Positions 1 to 8,494 of a stretch of 64,000 bases of DNA are shown here, one piece after another. This stretch comes from Paenibacillus puerhi (GTDB taxonomy: Bacteria; Bacillota; Bacilli; Paenibacillales; NBRC-103111). The notes beneath the pieces were generated by a model that had not been told where the DNA came from, searched no databases, and saw only the letters and a program-made list of their open reading frames with translations. Made by a program: the position numbers and the translations under genes. The stretch lies in the NCBI RefSeq assembly GCF_009846885.1, contig NZ_WUWM01000002.1, positions 310,001 through 374,000 of the forward strand. Reading direction: 5' to 3'. The stretch's first letter is position 1. The number at the start of each line of letters is the position of its first letter.

Positions 1-1142
1 TGCACGATACCGACGGCATATAACTTGCTGTCGCCAGATCCCATATATACCGTTCCGTCAGAGCCGACCGCCGATGCGGCGATGATTTGGCCATTGGTTT
101 TGAACTCCCATTTCTTCGTTCCATCCGCTTTAATCGCATAGAGCTTCATATCGGCCGAACCGATATAGACGGTGCCGTCTGCGCCAACCGCAGGTGTAGT
201 TATCATAATGCCATCTGTATCGAATTTCCATTTCTTTGTTCCGTCGGGCTTGATTGCATACATGCCTGAGCCGCCCGAGCCGACATAGATGGTGCCATCT
301 ACACCAATCGCTGGCGATGCATAAAGATTACCTCCATAAAGCTCATCATCCAATGGATACTCCCATTTGACCTTCCCATCCGACTTGATCGCATACAGTC
401 TCTTTGCACCGGAAGCGATGTAGACGGTACCATCTGTCCCGATCGCCGGTGAGGATTTCACTTCATCGATTGTAGTCAATTCCCATTTCTTCGTTCCATT
501 CGGGTTGATCGCATAGAGCTTCTTATCGCGGGAACCGACATAGATGGTGCCGTTAGAATCAATGGCGGGTTTGCCGCTCATCCCCCCTCCTGTTTTGAAC
601 TCCCATCTTTTCATACCGTCCGGCATGAGCGCATAAAGCTTCCCATCCTCACATTCCACATAGACGGTACCGTCTGCGCCAATAGCCGGCGTTGAGTATA
701 TGCCGCCCCCTGCTTCGAACGCCCATTTCCGCTTTCCGTCAGGAGTAATTGCATATAGATGGACGCCCGAGCCGACATACACAGTGCCGTCCGCGCCAAT
801 TGCCGGCGAGGAGTACACGGCAGTTTTCGTTGCGAACTCCCATTTCTTCGTTCCCTTTTTATCGACTGCATAAAGCTTCCCATCCACCGATCCAACGTAA
901 ACAGTGCCGTCGGCACCGATTGCCGGCGAAGACGAGTTGATCGCTCCCCCTGCTTCAAACACCCATCGTTCCACGCCGTTTGAACTCGGCAAAGTCAGGT
1001 TTAGGATAAGGTCCGGGTTGACTTCTGTCTTTACATCCGGATTTAACTTAAAATCAAGTGCCTTAGCGGAGTGAGGCGGAGTGAAACAAGCCAGCAGCAG
1101 GGCAATTGAGAAAACAGCGCAAAGCGATTTTTTAACAAGCAT
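1..1142 (-). CDS. PQQ-like beta-propeller repeat exoprotein, C-terminus cut by window edge
   Basis: The minus strand is open from an ATG at 1142 to the left edge, giving 380 visible residues without a stop. The N-terminus has a Lys-rich start, a hydrophobic stretch (residues 9-19) ending LLAC, and an AKA signal peptidase-like site, so the protein is exported, possibly as a lipoprotein. From about residue 52 it has eight or more repeats of 36-42 residues, each with KWEF, SPAIGADGTVYVGS and KLYAI elements, the signature of PQQ-like (BamB/WD40-like) propeller blades. The RBS AAAGGAG precedes the start. Such propellers usually bind proteins or polysaccharides. No enzyme domain is visible, so the function is unknown. 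It is divergent from the stalk-domain gene at 1384. Confidence 0.85.
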   Translation of the reverse strand, partial: MLVKKSLCAVFSIALLLACFTPPHSAKALDFKLNPDVKTEVNPDLILNLTLPSSNGVERWVFEAGGAINSSSPAIGADGTVYVGSVDGKLYAVDKKGTKKWEFATKTAVYSSPAIGADGTVYVGSGVHLYAITPDGKRKWAFEAGGGIYSTPAIGADGTVYVECEDGKLYALMPDGMKRWEFKTGGGMSGKPAIDSNGTIYVGSRDKKLYAINPNGTKKWELTTIDEVKSSPAIGTDGTVYIASGAKRLYAIKSDGKVKWEYPLDDELYGGNLYASPAIGVDGTIYVGSGGSGMYAIKPDGTKKWKFDTDGIMITTPAVGADGTVYIGSADMKLYAIKADGTKKWEFKTNGQIIAASAVGSDGTVYMGSGDSKLYAVGIV

Positions 1143-1205
1143 AGAGAGCTCCTTTCTTGTTCATGCGCCACATACCGTTTCACTGGTTTTTCAGCAAGAT
1201 CAAGC

Positions 1206-1325
1206 GGTTCGCGAACCGCCTTCCTAAGTGATTTTAAAACAGCAAGCGCTTCAAAAGCGCTTCCCCGCCCCCTACCCGTTTTTAAAACTTTTTTAAAACG
1301 TTTTTGAAACGCTTTTGAAGCGTTT
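1206..1325. promoter_or_regulatory. Divergent intergenic region with several inverted repeats
   Basis: The region between the divergent genes holds the palindrome GGTTCGCGAACC (1206-1217), two copies of AAGCGCTT separated by CAA (1244-1262), and an inverted repeat AAACGCTT-TTG-AAGCGTTT (1307-1325). The last resembles operators of LacI-type regulators, with a central CG and flanking AA/TT. No promoter hexamers were assigned with confidence. A role in controlling both exoprotein genes is an inference. Confidence 0.45.
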
Positions 1326-1383
1326 ATCTTGCTACGCTTTTACTTGTTGAGCTCGATCATTAACGAATGGAGGAAAATGATTC

Positions 1384-2118
1384 ATGAAGAAGACACATGT
1401 TATTCTGCTGCTTTTCATCACCGCCATGCTTTCTCTAGCTACCGGAGCGTTAGCAGCCAGCAATCTTACCGAGATCAAAGCCTATCTCAATTCAGAGATC
1501 AAATTTCGTCTGGATGGCAAGCCTTGGCGCCCTGTCGGCGACAACGGCGAGGAAGTGCTTCCGATCACGTACAACGGAACGACTTATTTGCCGCTTCGGG
1601 TAGTTGCCAATGCCTTTGACATTCCGATCGCATGGGAAAGCTCCACGCAAACCGTCAGCATGCGCGAGAGCAGCAACCTCACGTTGTATTCCAAAGAAGT
1701 GAAAGTGGATAACTGGAGCGAGAAGTTTTACGATATCGCTGACAAAAAACAGCTTGTTTTCGGAAATCGCCAGTATGACGGGGCTTACGCCTTTACGGCG
1801 GAAAACGTAGGGTTGGGCTGGTATGAGGGATCGCCTTACTTAAAATTCAACTTTGGAAAACCATACAATACGTTACATCTGACCCTGTACTCTCCCTCGT
1901 CGATGAAGGTCAGGGTGATGAACGGCAGCAATCAGCAATTGACGGAGGAGATCAGTCTCGAGGCCGATCGGGTTACGGAGCTGGATGTAGACCTGCAAGG
2001 CAGCCCCTATGCCTTAGTATCGGCTTATGATGCCGCTGTACAAGCCGAAAAGCCGCTACTCTATATCTTGAAGGATAGCTATGTTACGACGGCGGCCATT
2101 CCGGTCTCTCTCAAGTAA
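1384..2118 (+). CDS. Secreted stalk-domain protein
   Basis: The 244-residue product has a classical Sec signal peptide (KK start, hydrophobic core to about residue 20, cleavage near ALAAS). Residues 35-95 carry the stalk pattern: RLDGK, LPITYNGTTYLPLR, then AWESSTQTVSM. This is the copper-amine-oxidase N-terminal-like stalk domain common in Paenibacillus surface proteins. The remaining 150 residues look like a beta-rich binding module of a type I could not name. RBS GGAGG lies just before the start. It is monocistronic, followed by a terminator at 2157. The role is probably cell-surface binding; the ligand is unknown. Confidence 0.75.
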   Translation: MKKTHVILLLFITAMLSLATGALAASNLTEIKAYLNSEIKFRLDGKPWRPVGDNGEEVLPITYNGTTYLPLRVVANAFDIPIAWESSTQTVSMRESSNLTLYSKEVKVDNWSEKFYDIADKKQLVFGNRQYDGAYAFTAENVGLGWYEGSPYLKFNFGKPYNTLHLTLYSPSSMKVRVMNGSNQQLTEEISLEADRVTELDVDLQGSPYALVSAYDAAVQAEKPLLYILKDSYVTTAAIPVSLK

Positions 2119-2156
2119 ATCGGGTGTGTTTCAGCCAAAAAAAGAAATGAATAGAC

Positions 2157-2190
2157 AAAAAAGCCATTTCCGTAGAAGTGGCTTTTCTTC
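2157..2190 (+). terminator. Intrinsic terminator after the stalk-domain gene
   Basis: A stem of AAGCCATTTC and GAAGTGGCTT with a four-base CGTA loop, followed by TTCTTC, lies 40 bases after the stop codon. The flanking A and T tracts make it potentially bidirectional. Confidence 0.75.
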
Positions 2191-2255
2191 ATGTTATGGA
2201 ATATCGAACCTTGCCATAGGCTCTATGTTCAAACCGCGAACCCTAGATGCGGTTA

Positions 2256-2299
2256 TTGAACTTTTATTACACCTATGTTATATTTCACATATGAAATAT
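2256..2299 (+). promoter_or_regulatory. Promoter with overlapping dyad upstream of the padR gene
   Basis: TTGAAC (2256-2261) and TATATT (2279-2284) are separated by 17 bases, a good sigma-A promoter. A near-perfect dyad, ATATTTCACATATGAAATAT (2280-2299), covers the -10 element and start site. Its position suggests autorepression by the PadR protein encoded immediately downstream (inference). Confidence 0.65.
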
Positions 2300-2319
2300 T
2301 TGATATAAGGAGTCCCTCC

Positions 2320-2892
2320 ATGCAAACCTTATCGAATGTCGAATTCATGCTCCTGCAAATCATCGCGGAATATCATCAAGCTTCCGGGTACGATGTTAAG
2401 AAGGTAGTCGATCAGCGAGGCTATAGAGAATGGACGAATATCGGGACCACTTCGATCTATGCAGGACTGAAAAAACTTAGCGATAAAGAATGGATCGCAT
2501 CCTTGGAACCTGATGAGAAGTCCGGCAAGGGACCGACGCCGACACGATTCGCCCTCACTGAAGCTGGTATGCTTAAGCTGCGAAATGAAATTATTGACAG
2601 TCTGTCGTCTGCCCGGGAACGTGACCACCGCTTCGATCTCGGTTTGGCCGCTTTGCCCTTTATCGGGAAAGAAGAAGCCATCCTTGCTTTACAGAATCGG
2701 CTGGATTTCCTCGGACAAGCCTCGATAAAGATAAGACAAAAGTACGAATCACAAGGCGGCATTAGCTTACCGTTGAACGTAAGGGCGCTGTTCCTGCATC
2801 CGATAAGCTTAATTGAGAGCGAGCAAGCTTTCATTGACAGTCTGATTCATGAATTGTTGGAGGGGACAGGTGAATATGGTCAACATCATTGA
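2320..2892 (+). CDS. PadR-family transcriptional regulator
   Basis: The chosen ATG at 2320 follows AAGGAG by 8 bases; an upstream in-frame start at 2275 falls inside the promoter. The 190-residue protein has the PadR winged helix at residues 1-80: VEFMLLQIIAEY, SGYDVKK, then TSIYAGLKKL and an acidic-basic wing reaching FALTEAGM. The C-terminal part is helical, consistent with a PadR dimerisation region. The stop overlaps the next gene by 17 bases, so the two are probably co-transcribed and translationally coupled. The ligand is unknown. The neighbour encodes a BtrH-like protein that it may control. Confidence 0.8.
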   Translation: MQTLSNVEFMLLQIIAEYHQASGYDVKKVVDQRGYREWTNIGTTSIYAGLKKLSDKEWIASLEPDEKSGKGPTPTRFALTEAGMLKLRNEIIDSLSSARERDHRFDLGLAALPFIGKEEAILALQNRLDFLGQASIKIRQKYESQGGISLPLNVRALFLHPISLIESEQAFIDSLIHELLEGTGEYGQHH

Positions 2893-3856
2893 AGATTTCA
2901 TTCCTTACCAAGGCGAACATTGCGAAACGACCGCCATCGGCAACTTGCTGCAATATGCGGGAGTCCGCTTGTCTGAATCGATGTTATTCGGACTCGGGCA
3001 AGGGCTTGGATTCATATATTGGGATTCGAAGGGAATGGACTTTCCGTTCATCGGAGGAAGGGTAAAGCCCGATGAATTGACCGCTAACCTCGCCGACCGA
3101 CTCGGCTTGACCGTCAACCTTCAAGAGACCTCGTCCGTCAATAAAGCGTGGCAGAACGTACGGAGTTGCATTGAACGCGGAATTCCGGTTGGACTAAAAT
3201 TAGATTCCTATTACTTAGATTATTTTAATAACAAAGTGCACTTTGCCGGTCACTATGCGGTACTTTACGGTATAGATGACGAATACGCCTACATGGCGGA
3301 CACTAGTCAACAGGGCGGGCTGGCGAAGACGAGTTTGACAGGCTTGGCCGCGGCCAGAAACGCAAAGGGACCCATGAGTTCCCGGAATCGTTCCTTTACA
3401 CTCGAGCCAATCGATGGCTTGCCTCCGCTCGCTCCCGCAATACGCGAATCCTTGACCAAGAATGCGCATGACTACTTGAACCCGCCTATTCGCAATATTG
3501 GCAATAAAGGCATTGTTAAAATGAGTGCTGAAATCTTGAAGTGGCCTTCACGCAGCAGCAATTTCGAACATGATTTAGGTCTGACCGCATTGCTGATGGA
3601 GCGGGCGGGAACCGGCGGTGCTTTGTTTCGGAATCTGTACAGGGATTTTCTGAGAGAATGCGCGGAGCGGCTGGACGACCCCAGAATCGAACAAGCCCAC
3701 CATTTGTTTACGGAAATCGCTCCACTGTGGAGTAGTGTCTCTGCTTTGATCGATCATGCAGGAAGAACAAGCGATCACCAAGATCTCGTGCAAGCGTCCA
3801 AACTTTTGCTCGAGATTGCGGATAAAGAACGCGCAGCCATGGAGTTATTGTTGTAG
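2876..3856 (+). CDS. BtrH N-terminal domain / DUF4872-like protein
   Basis: The ATG at 2876 follows GGAGGGG and lies inside the end of padR. The 326-residue product resembles proteins with a BtrH N-terminal domain: GEHCETTAIGNLL near residue 15 (a papain-like Cys position), LGQGLGFIYW, and GHYAVLYGID near residue 130 (His), followed by YMADT. In butirosin biosynthesis BtrH moves an acyl side chain from its carrier protein to the aminoglycoside. Here no carrier protein, NRPS or aminoglycoside gene is near, so the substrate is unknown. The C-terminal half corresponds to the DUF4872-like helical region. Part of this gene is duplicated at 15943. Confidence 0.65.
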   Translation: MVNIIEDFIPYQGEHCETTAIGNLLQYAGVRLSESMLFGLGQGLGFIYWDSKGMDFPFIGGRVKPDELTANLADRLGLTVNLQETSSVNKAWQNVRSCIERGIPVGLKLDSYYLDYFNNKVHFAGHYAVLYGIDDEYAYMADTSQQGGLAKTSLTGLAAARNAKGPMSSRNRSFTLEPIDGLPPLAPAIRESLTKNAHDYLNPPIRNIGNKGIVKMSAEILKWPSRSSNFEHDLGLTALLMERAGTGGALFRNLYRDFLRECAERLDDPRIEQAHHLFTEIAPLWSSVSALIDHAGRTSDHQDLVQASKLLLEIADKERAAMELLL

Positions 3857-3886
3857 AACCCTTACCGTAATGATGACGATCCAGCA

Positions 3887-4780
3887 TTACTCTCGAATCC
3901 ATGCGAGCCGCCCAATTTGATTGCACTCTTCCGCGAACCAAATCTCACCGCTCGCACTAAGAGCAATACCATGAGGTTCTGCATGCGGGGTTGGAATTTC
4001 GTACTCGACTATTTCCCCTCGCGTCGAAATATGACCGATTCGATTAGCTCCCCATTCCGTAAACCACAGATCATCATGTAAGCCGCTGACAATAGCATGC
4101 GGCCGGGCGTTCGGAGTGGGGATAAGAAATTCGCGAACCTCTCCTGAGACCGTGATACGCCCAATCTTATTCCCTTGGATTTGAACAAACCACAAAGCTC
4201 CATCGGGTCCGCTAGTCATGCCTACGGGCCCGGAATTAAGGGTTGGAATAAGATATTCCTGTATCTCACCCGCTAAAGTGATTCTTCCGATGGCATTTTT
4301 TTGATTAAGTGTAAACCATAATGCATCGTCCGGACCCTGGGTTATATATGAGGGGAATGACTTCGGGTCAGCTAGCTCGAACTCCGTAACTTCCCCCGTT
4401 TGGCTAAGCCTTCCAATCTTTCCGCAGCCTATCTGAGTAAACCATATGGCACCGTCCGCCCCCTCTGTAATACCAAAGGGAGAAGCGTTCTCTGTCGGAA
4501 GCTCGTATTCTATGAAGCGGCCGTCCATCGACATTCTTCCGATTTTATTAGCCTGATATTCGGTAAACCATATGTCGCCCGCCTGATTCTTTATTATTGA
4601 CATCGCGCCTGCGTTCGGAGTGGGGATGGAGAAGGATACAATCTCGCCATTTTCGTCAATACGCCCGATTCGGTTACCTTTTTGCTCCGTAAACCACATC
4701 TCTCCGTCTTTCCCCGCTGTTATTCCGTAAGGGCCGGATGCAGCCTCAAGTATCGAATACTCTCTCATACGAACTCTCAT
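3887..4780 (-). CDS. Virginiamycin B lyase-like (streptogramin B lyase) beta-propeller
   Basis: The 297-residue product is a seven-bladed propeller made of repeats of the type [19 protein letters not shown] and GEI.EY.IPTPN. This matches Vgb lyases in repeat and length (about 299 residues). From the ATG at 4780, the residues reported as catalytic or Mg-binding in staphylococcal Vgb fall at identical numbers: His228 (ARPH), Glu268 and His270 (AEPH), Glu284 (FAEE). Vgb linearises streptogramin B by elimination at the ester bond. The start was chosen because GAGGAG lies six bases upstream; the alternative at 4798 lacks spacing. No signal peptide is seen. Distant propeller homologues without lyase activity exist. 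Confidence 0.75.
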   Translation of the reverse strand: MRVRMREYSILEAASGPYGITAGKDGEMWFTEQKGNRIGRIDENGEIVSFSIPTPNAGAMSIIKNQAGDIWFTEYQANKIGRMSMDGRFIEYELPTENASPFGITEGADGAIWFTQIGCGKIGRLSQTGEVTEFELADPKSFPSYITQGPDDALWFTLNQKNAIGRITLAGEIQEYLIPTLNSGPVGMTSGPDGALWFVQIQGNKIGRITVSGEVREFLIPTPNARPHAIVSGLHDDLWFTEWGANRIGHISTRGEIVEYEIPTPHAEPHGIALSASGEIWFAEECNQIGRLAWIRE

Positions 4781-4829
4781 GTCATGCTCCTCTCCCATTC
4801 CCTCATCATTTTAGAATTAGGACTTATCA

Positions 4830-5312
4830 TTAGACATCTTCGCCTGTAGCATTTTCTATTTCTTTGATTTGCCGAATTCCTTGCATAATCTGCCCTCTGT
4901 CGCATTCTCTCAAAGTATAGAGAACTGGCGCTGAAGGAATATCGAATTTCAGATGAGAGTGAGGAATTTCAGTCAATAGGTTCCCGACCATATGACCATC
5001 TGTGCGACGGACGACGTTCCAGAATATTCTGGACCTGTTAGTCTCGGAGCCCCATTTTTCAAGCGAGTTTCGAAAGAGCAAGCATTGACCTATGATGAAG
5101 TCATTTTCCTCCACAGGCTCCATAGCAACGAACCCAACCTCCTTTAAACGCTCAAATAATGGAGGCATCAACCTATCCAAATACATCCCGTAAGCCGCAT
5201 CCTCAATTTCGCGAAAAGCGTTTGTTAGCTCCTCGTACATTGATTCATATAAGGAATGCCAGATGGAATCGATATACCGGTTGCCTTCATTGCCGATCTC
5301 TTCGATCGACAT
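4830..5312 (-). CDS. Hypothetical protein, possibly 5'-truncated
   Basis: I do not recognise this 160-residue protein. It is acidic and mostly helical in its first half (EEIGNEGNRYIDSIWHSLY, then FREIEDAAYG), with a beta-like C-terminal part containing VLYTLRECDRGQ. The ATG at 5312 has no ribosome binding site, and the frame stays open upstream to a GTG at 5543. Upstream codons such as QLPQFRYT look coding, so either the start is wrong or the gene lost its 5' end. It is followed at its 3' side by the Vgb-like gene in the same direction, 49 bases away. Confidence 0.45.
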   Translation of the reverse strand: MSIEEIGNEGNRYIDSIWHSLYESMYEELTNAFREIEDAAYGMYLDRLMPPLFERLKEVGFVAMEPVEENDFIIGQCLLFRNSLEKWGSETNRSRIFWNVVRRTDGHMVGNLLTEIPHSHLKFDIPSAPVLYTLRECDRGQIMQGIRQIKEIENATGEDV

Positions 5313-5384
5313 GGTATAACGGAATTGGGGTAATTGTTGAGTAGTACGGTCAAGGAAGCAGCAACGAAGAAAGATATAGCATTC

Positions 5385-5628
5385 ATGACGTTTCACAGCA
5401 GACAGGAGTACAAAAATCAGATTTATACAAGTGCTGCAAAACTGTGTATATTCAGACGATACCGTTGCTCTAAAGCAATCGATAAAAAGGTTAGACCCGC
5501 ATAATTCGGAAGAAGTTTCAAAACTTGCAGACCAAGTTTTCACCTATTTGAACAAGATCATCCGCTCCCAGATGCGAGCAATGAGTCACCTCTATCAGTT
5601 AGTGGAATTTTTATCATCACCTGCCTAA
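5385..5628 (+). pseudogene. Small, possibly frameshifted gene of unknown function
   Basis: Two plus-strand frames look coding and join within a few codons. An ATG at 5385 begins MTFHSRQEYKNQIYTSAAK, and the other frame continues from about 5440 as YSDDTVALKQSIKRL to a stop at 5628. The joined product would be about 80 residues, largely helical. It overlaps the open upstream part of the minus-strand gene ending at 4830. No family recognised. A single GTG-started 65-residue frame at 5431 is the alternative. Confidence 0.3.
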
Positions 5629-5687
5629 TTATCAGAAATGCTGTTAGTGTAATGATCAGTTCTGAGCATTCTTTTTTGCCTACTTAC

Positions 5688-6281
5688 TCAAGGGAATTTT
5701 TTTAATAATAAAGTCTTAGTTTGTAATCCATTGGTTTTAAATTTAAAGTACAAATAATAATCGCCTGTTCTATAACCAACAAGGTATTCGGAAGGTCCGA
5801 TATCGCTCATCTCATCCGCATCAGGATGACCAAGCTTATCTTTTATTTCTTTTGGAGAGAGCGACAACGGTAATTCAGTTTCAATCGAAAGTACGGAATT
5901 ATCATGTATGAAAAATTTTGTGGCTGAGTACTTTAAATATTCCGTATGTTCTTTTCCGATTTCGTCGGGCTCTCCTAAATTTTTAATGACATCCTCTTTG
6001 GACATACCTAATGGTATATCTATCCCATTTATTTTTCCTTGGGTTGCTATTGAAATGAAATCGTCTGAGATGACCGGTTTTAACTTGCCCTCCTTAAGAG
6101 GTAATTCATTATTGGAGTAATTTATTATATCCATTCCCCCCGGGATTTTCGTTTCCTCCCCATTAAGGACTAGCTTTACTGGATAAAGATAGGCTTTGAT
6201 CCTATCTGCAGCGTATACACTTGAAGCACTAGCCAAAGTTATTCCAGCGACAAGTCCGAGGGTAAACATTCTTTTTTTCAT
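5688..6281 (-). CDS. Secreted protein with degenerate stalk region and LGEP-type repeat
   Basis: The ATG at 6281 follows AAGGAGGA; the longer frame from 6329 adds 16 unlikely residues. The 197-residue product starts MKKRMFTLGLVAG with a signal peptide cleaved near VYAAD. A short stalk-like part (AYLYPVKLVLNGEE, INYSNNELPL) is followed by IPLGMSKEDVIKNLGEP and a second similar element, LSPKEIKDKLGHP. This doubled motif resembles DUF4309/SmpA-like modules in Bacillales exoproteins. A surface or envelope role is likely; the function is unknown. Confidence 0.65.
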   Translation of the reverse strand: MKKRMFTLGLVAGITLASASSVYAADRIKAYLYPVKLVLNGEETKIPGGMDIINYSNNELPLKEGKLKPVISDDFISIATQGKINGIDIPLGMSKEDVIKNLGEPDEIGKEHTEYLKYSATKFFIHDNSVLSIETELPLSLSPKEIKDKLGHPDADEMSDIGPSEYLVGYRTGDYYLYFKFKTNGLQTKTLLLKKFP

Positions 6282-6329
6282 GATTGGGCCGTCCTCCTTA
6301 GGGATGTAAATATTGGTATTACCATCCAT

Positions 6330-6577
6330 TTATTTGATTTAGGTACATATTCAACGACTATCTGTTTGTTTTTGTTGCAAAGAATAATCTAGGGCTATCG
6401 TTTGGAGCCCTGGGTTCATCCCCCGAGCTCCCGTGCCATCGGTGTGGTTTCCCCGCCCCTTAACCATCGCGGCAAAAATCGGAGCAAACAGTCGCAACTC
6501 CTTATTCGGACAAGGTTTCTGACTTAATAAGTCGCTCCTGCCTTCTTTCTCCGGCACTTAAATGAGAACGTTAAAGC
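6330..6577. other. Intergenic stretch, nothing recognised
   Basis: About 250 bases between the secreted-protein gene and the arsR promoter. No coding remnant, tRNA or strong terminator was recognised on either strand. Confidence 0.4.
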
Positions 6578-6606
6578 TTGACAGGACAATCATTGAGCTC
6601 TATGTT
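6578..6606 (+). promoter_or_regulatory. Sigma-A promoter of the arsR-type gene
   Basis: TTGACA (6578-6583) and TATGTT (6601-6606) have a 17-base spacer, 32 bases before the TTG start codon. Confidence 0.65.
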
Positions 6607-6637
6607 TAATAATATACTTAATTAAGGGGGTTATTAA

Positions 6638-6973
6638 TTGATTGCAAAAGACTCACTCAGCCTCGTCTTCGCTGCGCTCGCCGATCCGACACGCCGGAAC
6701 ATCTTGACCAGGCTGTCGCAGAGTCCCGCGACGGTCGGGGAGATTGCGGAGCCCTTCGAGATAAGCGCACCTGCAGTCTCCCAGCACCTCAAAGTACTGG
6801 AGCGAGCGGGGCTAATCGACCGCACTACGAACGCGCAATGGCGCACCCTGACGATGCGTACCGAACCGCTCGATGAGGCAGCCGCTTGGGTCGAGAAGCA
6901 CCGCCGCGAGTGGAACCAGCGCTTGGATGCTCTGGAAGAACACCTCAAAACCATGACCAACAGGGAGGAATAA
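6638..6973 (+). CDS. ArsR/SmtB-family HTH regulator
   Basis: The 111-residue product begins at TTG (6638), eight bases after AAGGGGG. It has the ArsR winged helix: ALADPTRRNIL, then VGEIAEPFEISAPAVSQHLKVL as recognition helix region and a wing at LIDRTTNAQWRTL. No CxC metal-binding motif is present, so it belongs to the metal-independent group usually paired with an SRPBCC (AHSA1) gene. The next gene, five bases downstream, is such a protein, so the pair is one operon. The GC content is higher than in neighbouring accessory genes, which suggests separate acquisition. Confidence 0.85.
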   Translation: MIAKDSLSLVFAALADPTRRNILTRLSQSPATVGEIAEPFEISAPAVSQHLKVLERAGLIDRTTNAQWRTLTMRTEPLDEAAAWVEKHRREWNQRLDALEEHLKTMTNREE

Positions 6974-6978
6974 TAAAC

Positions 6979-7416
6979 ATGTCTACATCTATACCGGAGT
7001 TCACCATCACCCGTACCCTGAATGCCCGGCGCGAGCTTGTGTGGCAAGCCTGGACCGAGGCAAAGCAGCTCGCAGCCTGGTTACCTTCGACACCCTTGGA
7101 GTCCATCTCCTTCGATGTCCGCGAAGGTGGAGACTATCACTACACTATGGTCAACAACAAGACAGGCGAAGAGTATCCCACGGGAGGTGTCTTTCTCGAG
7201 GTCAAACCGTTCGAGCGGCTCGTCTTCACTTGGGGTCACCCCAATGATCCCAACTCCCCTGTCGTGACCCTAACTCTCACCGAACAGGGAAACCACACGG
7301 AGATGACCTTCCATCTGCGCGGAGTAGCCGGTCACCCTGGCGACCGGTTCTTCTATGACGGCTGGTCCAGCACGCTCGATACTTTGGCGACGCACTTGCT
7401 TGACCAGAAGCAGTAG
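6979..7416 (+). CDS. SRPBCC / AHSA1 domain protein
   Basis: The ATG at 6979 follows GGGAGGA. The 145-residue protein is a single AHSA1/START-type domain: ITRTLNARRELVWQAWTE, AAWLPS, GGDYHYTM, then FLEVKPFERLVFTW and a C-terminal helix DGWSSTLDTLATHL. Such proteins bind small hydrophobic ligands in a helix-grip fold. Many are co-transcribed with an ArsR regulator lacking metal ligands, as here. The ligand and role are unknown. Confidence 0.85.
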   Translation: MSTSIPEFTITRTLNARRELVWQAWTEAKQLAAWLPSTPLESISFDVREGGDYHYTMVNNKTGEEYPTGGVFLEVKPFERLVFTWGHPNDPNSPVVTLTLTEQGNHTEMTFHLRGVAGHPGDRFFYDGWSSTLDTLATHLLDQKQ

Positions 7417-7568
7417 ACCGAGAGCAAAACAGAGCAGATGCCTTCATGGTTCCTCTCCTCAGACGGCGTTCAATAGAGATTACCGGTCTTTCGTACGCTT
7501 AATCGATAGGTGCAAAAGGAAGTGGGATGTCCGATTCTTAATTGAATGGCTGATATCAAAAAACGATA

Positions 7569-7618
7569 TTGACAGTATAATCCTCCTGGTGATATATTGT
7601 GTATATACATTATACACA
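7569..7618 (+). promoter_or_regulatory. Promoter and perfect operator of the GntR/ABC operon
   Basis: TTGACA (7569-7574) and TATATT (7593-7598) are 18 bases apart. Immediately downstream is a perfect inverted repeat, TGTGTATA-N5-TATACACA (7598-7618), over the expected start site. This is the type of site bound by YtrA-subfamily GntR repressors, and such a regulator is the third gene of the operon (9140). Autoregulation is inferred. Confidence 0.75.
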
Positions 7619-7639
7619 GTTAGGAGTGAATGGTACGAT

Positions 7640-8494
7640 ATGCTGGCATTAGAGATAAAAAACTTGAATAAAAAATATGAACATTTTCATTTAAAGGACG
7701 TATCGTTTCAACTGGAAAAAGGTTATATTATGGGATTCATCGGAGCTAACGGCGCAGGAAAAACAACTACCATAAAGTCGATTTTGAATTTGATTCGTAT
7801 GGATAGCGGCGAGATCCGTATTTTGGGTAAGAGCATGGCCGAACACGAGGTCGAATTGAAACAAGAAATGGGCTCTGCATTTGGAGACATCAATTTTTAT
7901 ACGCGCAGTAAAATTAAAACGTTAACGAATGTGATCAAAACGTTCTATCGGAATTGGGATGATGAAACCTATAGGAAGTATCTTAAAAAATTCAACTTGA
8001 TTGAAGACAAAAAAATAGCCGAATTATCAGCTGGAATGAAAGTAAAATACAGCCTTGCCCTTGCTTTGTCACACGGCGCGAAGCTTCTGATCCTAGATGA
8101 ACCAACAAGCGGACTTGATCCGGTTGCTCGAGACAATCTGCTGGATATATTCCGGGAACTAGTGAAAGACGGCGAAATCAGCATTCTGTTCTCAACTCAT
8201 ATCACGTCGGACTTGGAAAAGTGTGCAGATTATATTACCTATATCCATAACGGACAAATAGTCAATAGTGCTGAGAAAGAAGATTTTATCGATACGTATC
8301 GCTTGTTGAATGGAAAAAAAGAGCAATTGGCTCTGATTAAAGACCGGTTAGTTTCCTACAAAACCAATTCCTTCGGCTTTACAGGCTTGATTCGTACGCA
8401 AGACTTTGATCTGTCTTTAGGTATTAAATCCGAAGTGCCTAATCTTGAAGAGATTATGATCTACTTCTCGAAGAAGGAGGATATGTATGCATAA
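7640..8494 (+). CDS. ABC transporter ATP-binding protein (YtrB/DrrA-like)
   Basis: The ATG at 7640 lies 12 bases after TAGGAG; the longer frame from 7355 runs through the promoter. The 284-residue product has Walker A (GANGAGKT, residue 37), a Q/D-loop region, a degenerate signature (LSAGMK), Walker B (LLILDEP), and an H-loop (STH). The C-terminal 80 residues are an accessory region ending in a helix. It overlaps the permease gene by eight bases. It should energise export or bacteriocin/antibiotic defence as in Ytr-type systems; the substrate is unknown. Confidence 0.88.
   Translation: MLALEIKNLNKKYEHFHLKDVSFQLEKGYIMGFIGANGAGKTTTIKSILNLIRMDSGEIRILGKSMAEHEVELKQEMGSAFGDINFYTRSKIKTLTNVIKTFYRNWDDETYRKYLKKFNLIEDKKIAELSAGMKVKYSLALALSHGAKLLILDEPTSGLDPVARDNLLDIFRELVKDGEISILFSTHITSDLEKCADYITYIHNGQIVNSAEKEDFIDTYRLLNGKKEQLALIKDRLVSYKTNSFGFTGLIRTQDFDLSLGIKSEVPNLEEIMIYFSKKEDMYA

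Noticed and set aside
1304-1325. CcpA cre site
   Set aside because: The dyad has the central CG but mismatches the cre consensus at both ends (TG and CA missing).
6351-6557. 68-residue minus ORF
   Set aside because: No RBS, no recognisable motif, and composition unlike neighbouring genes.
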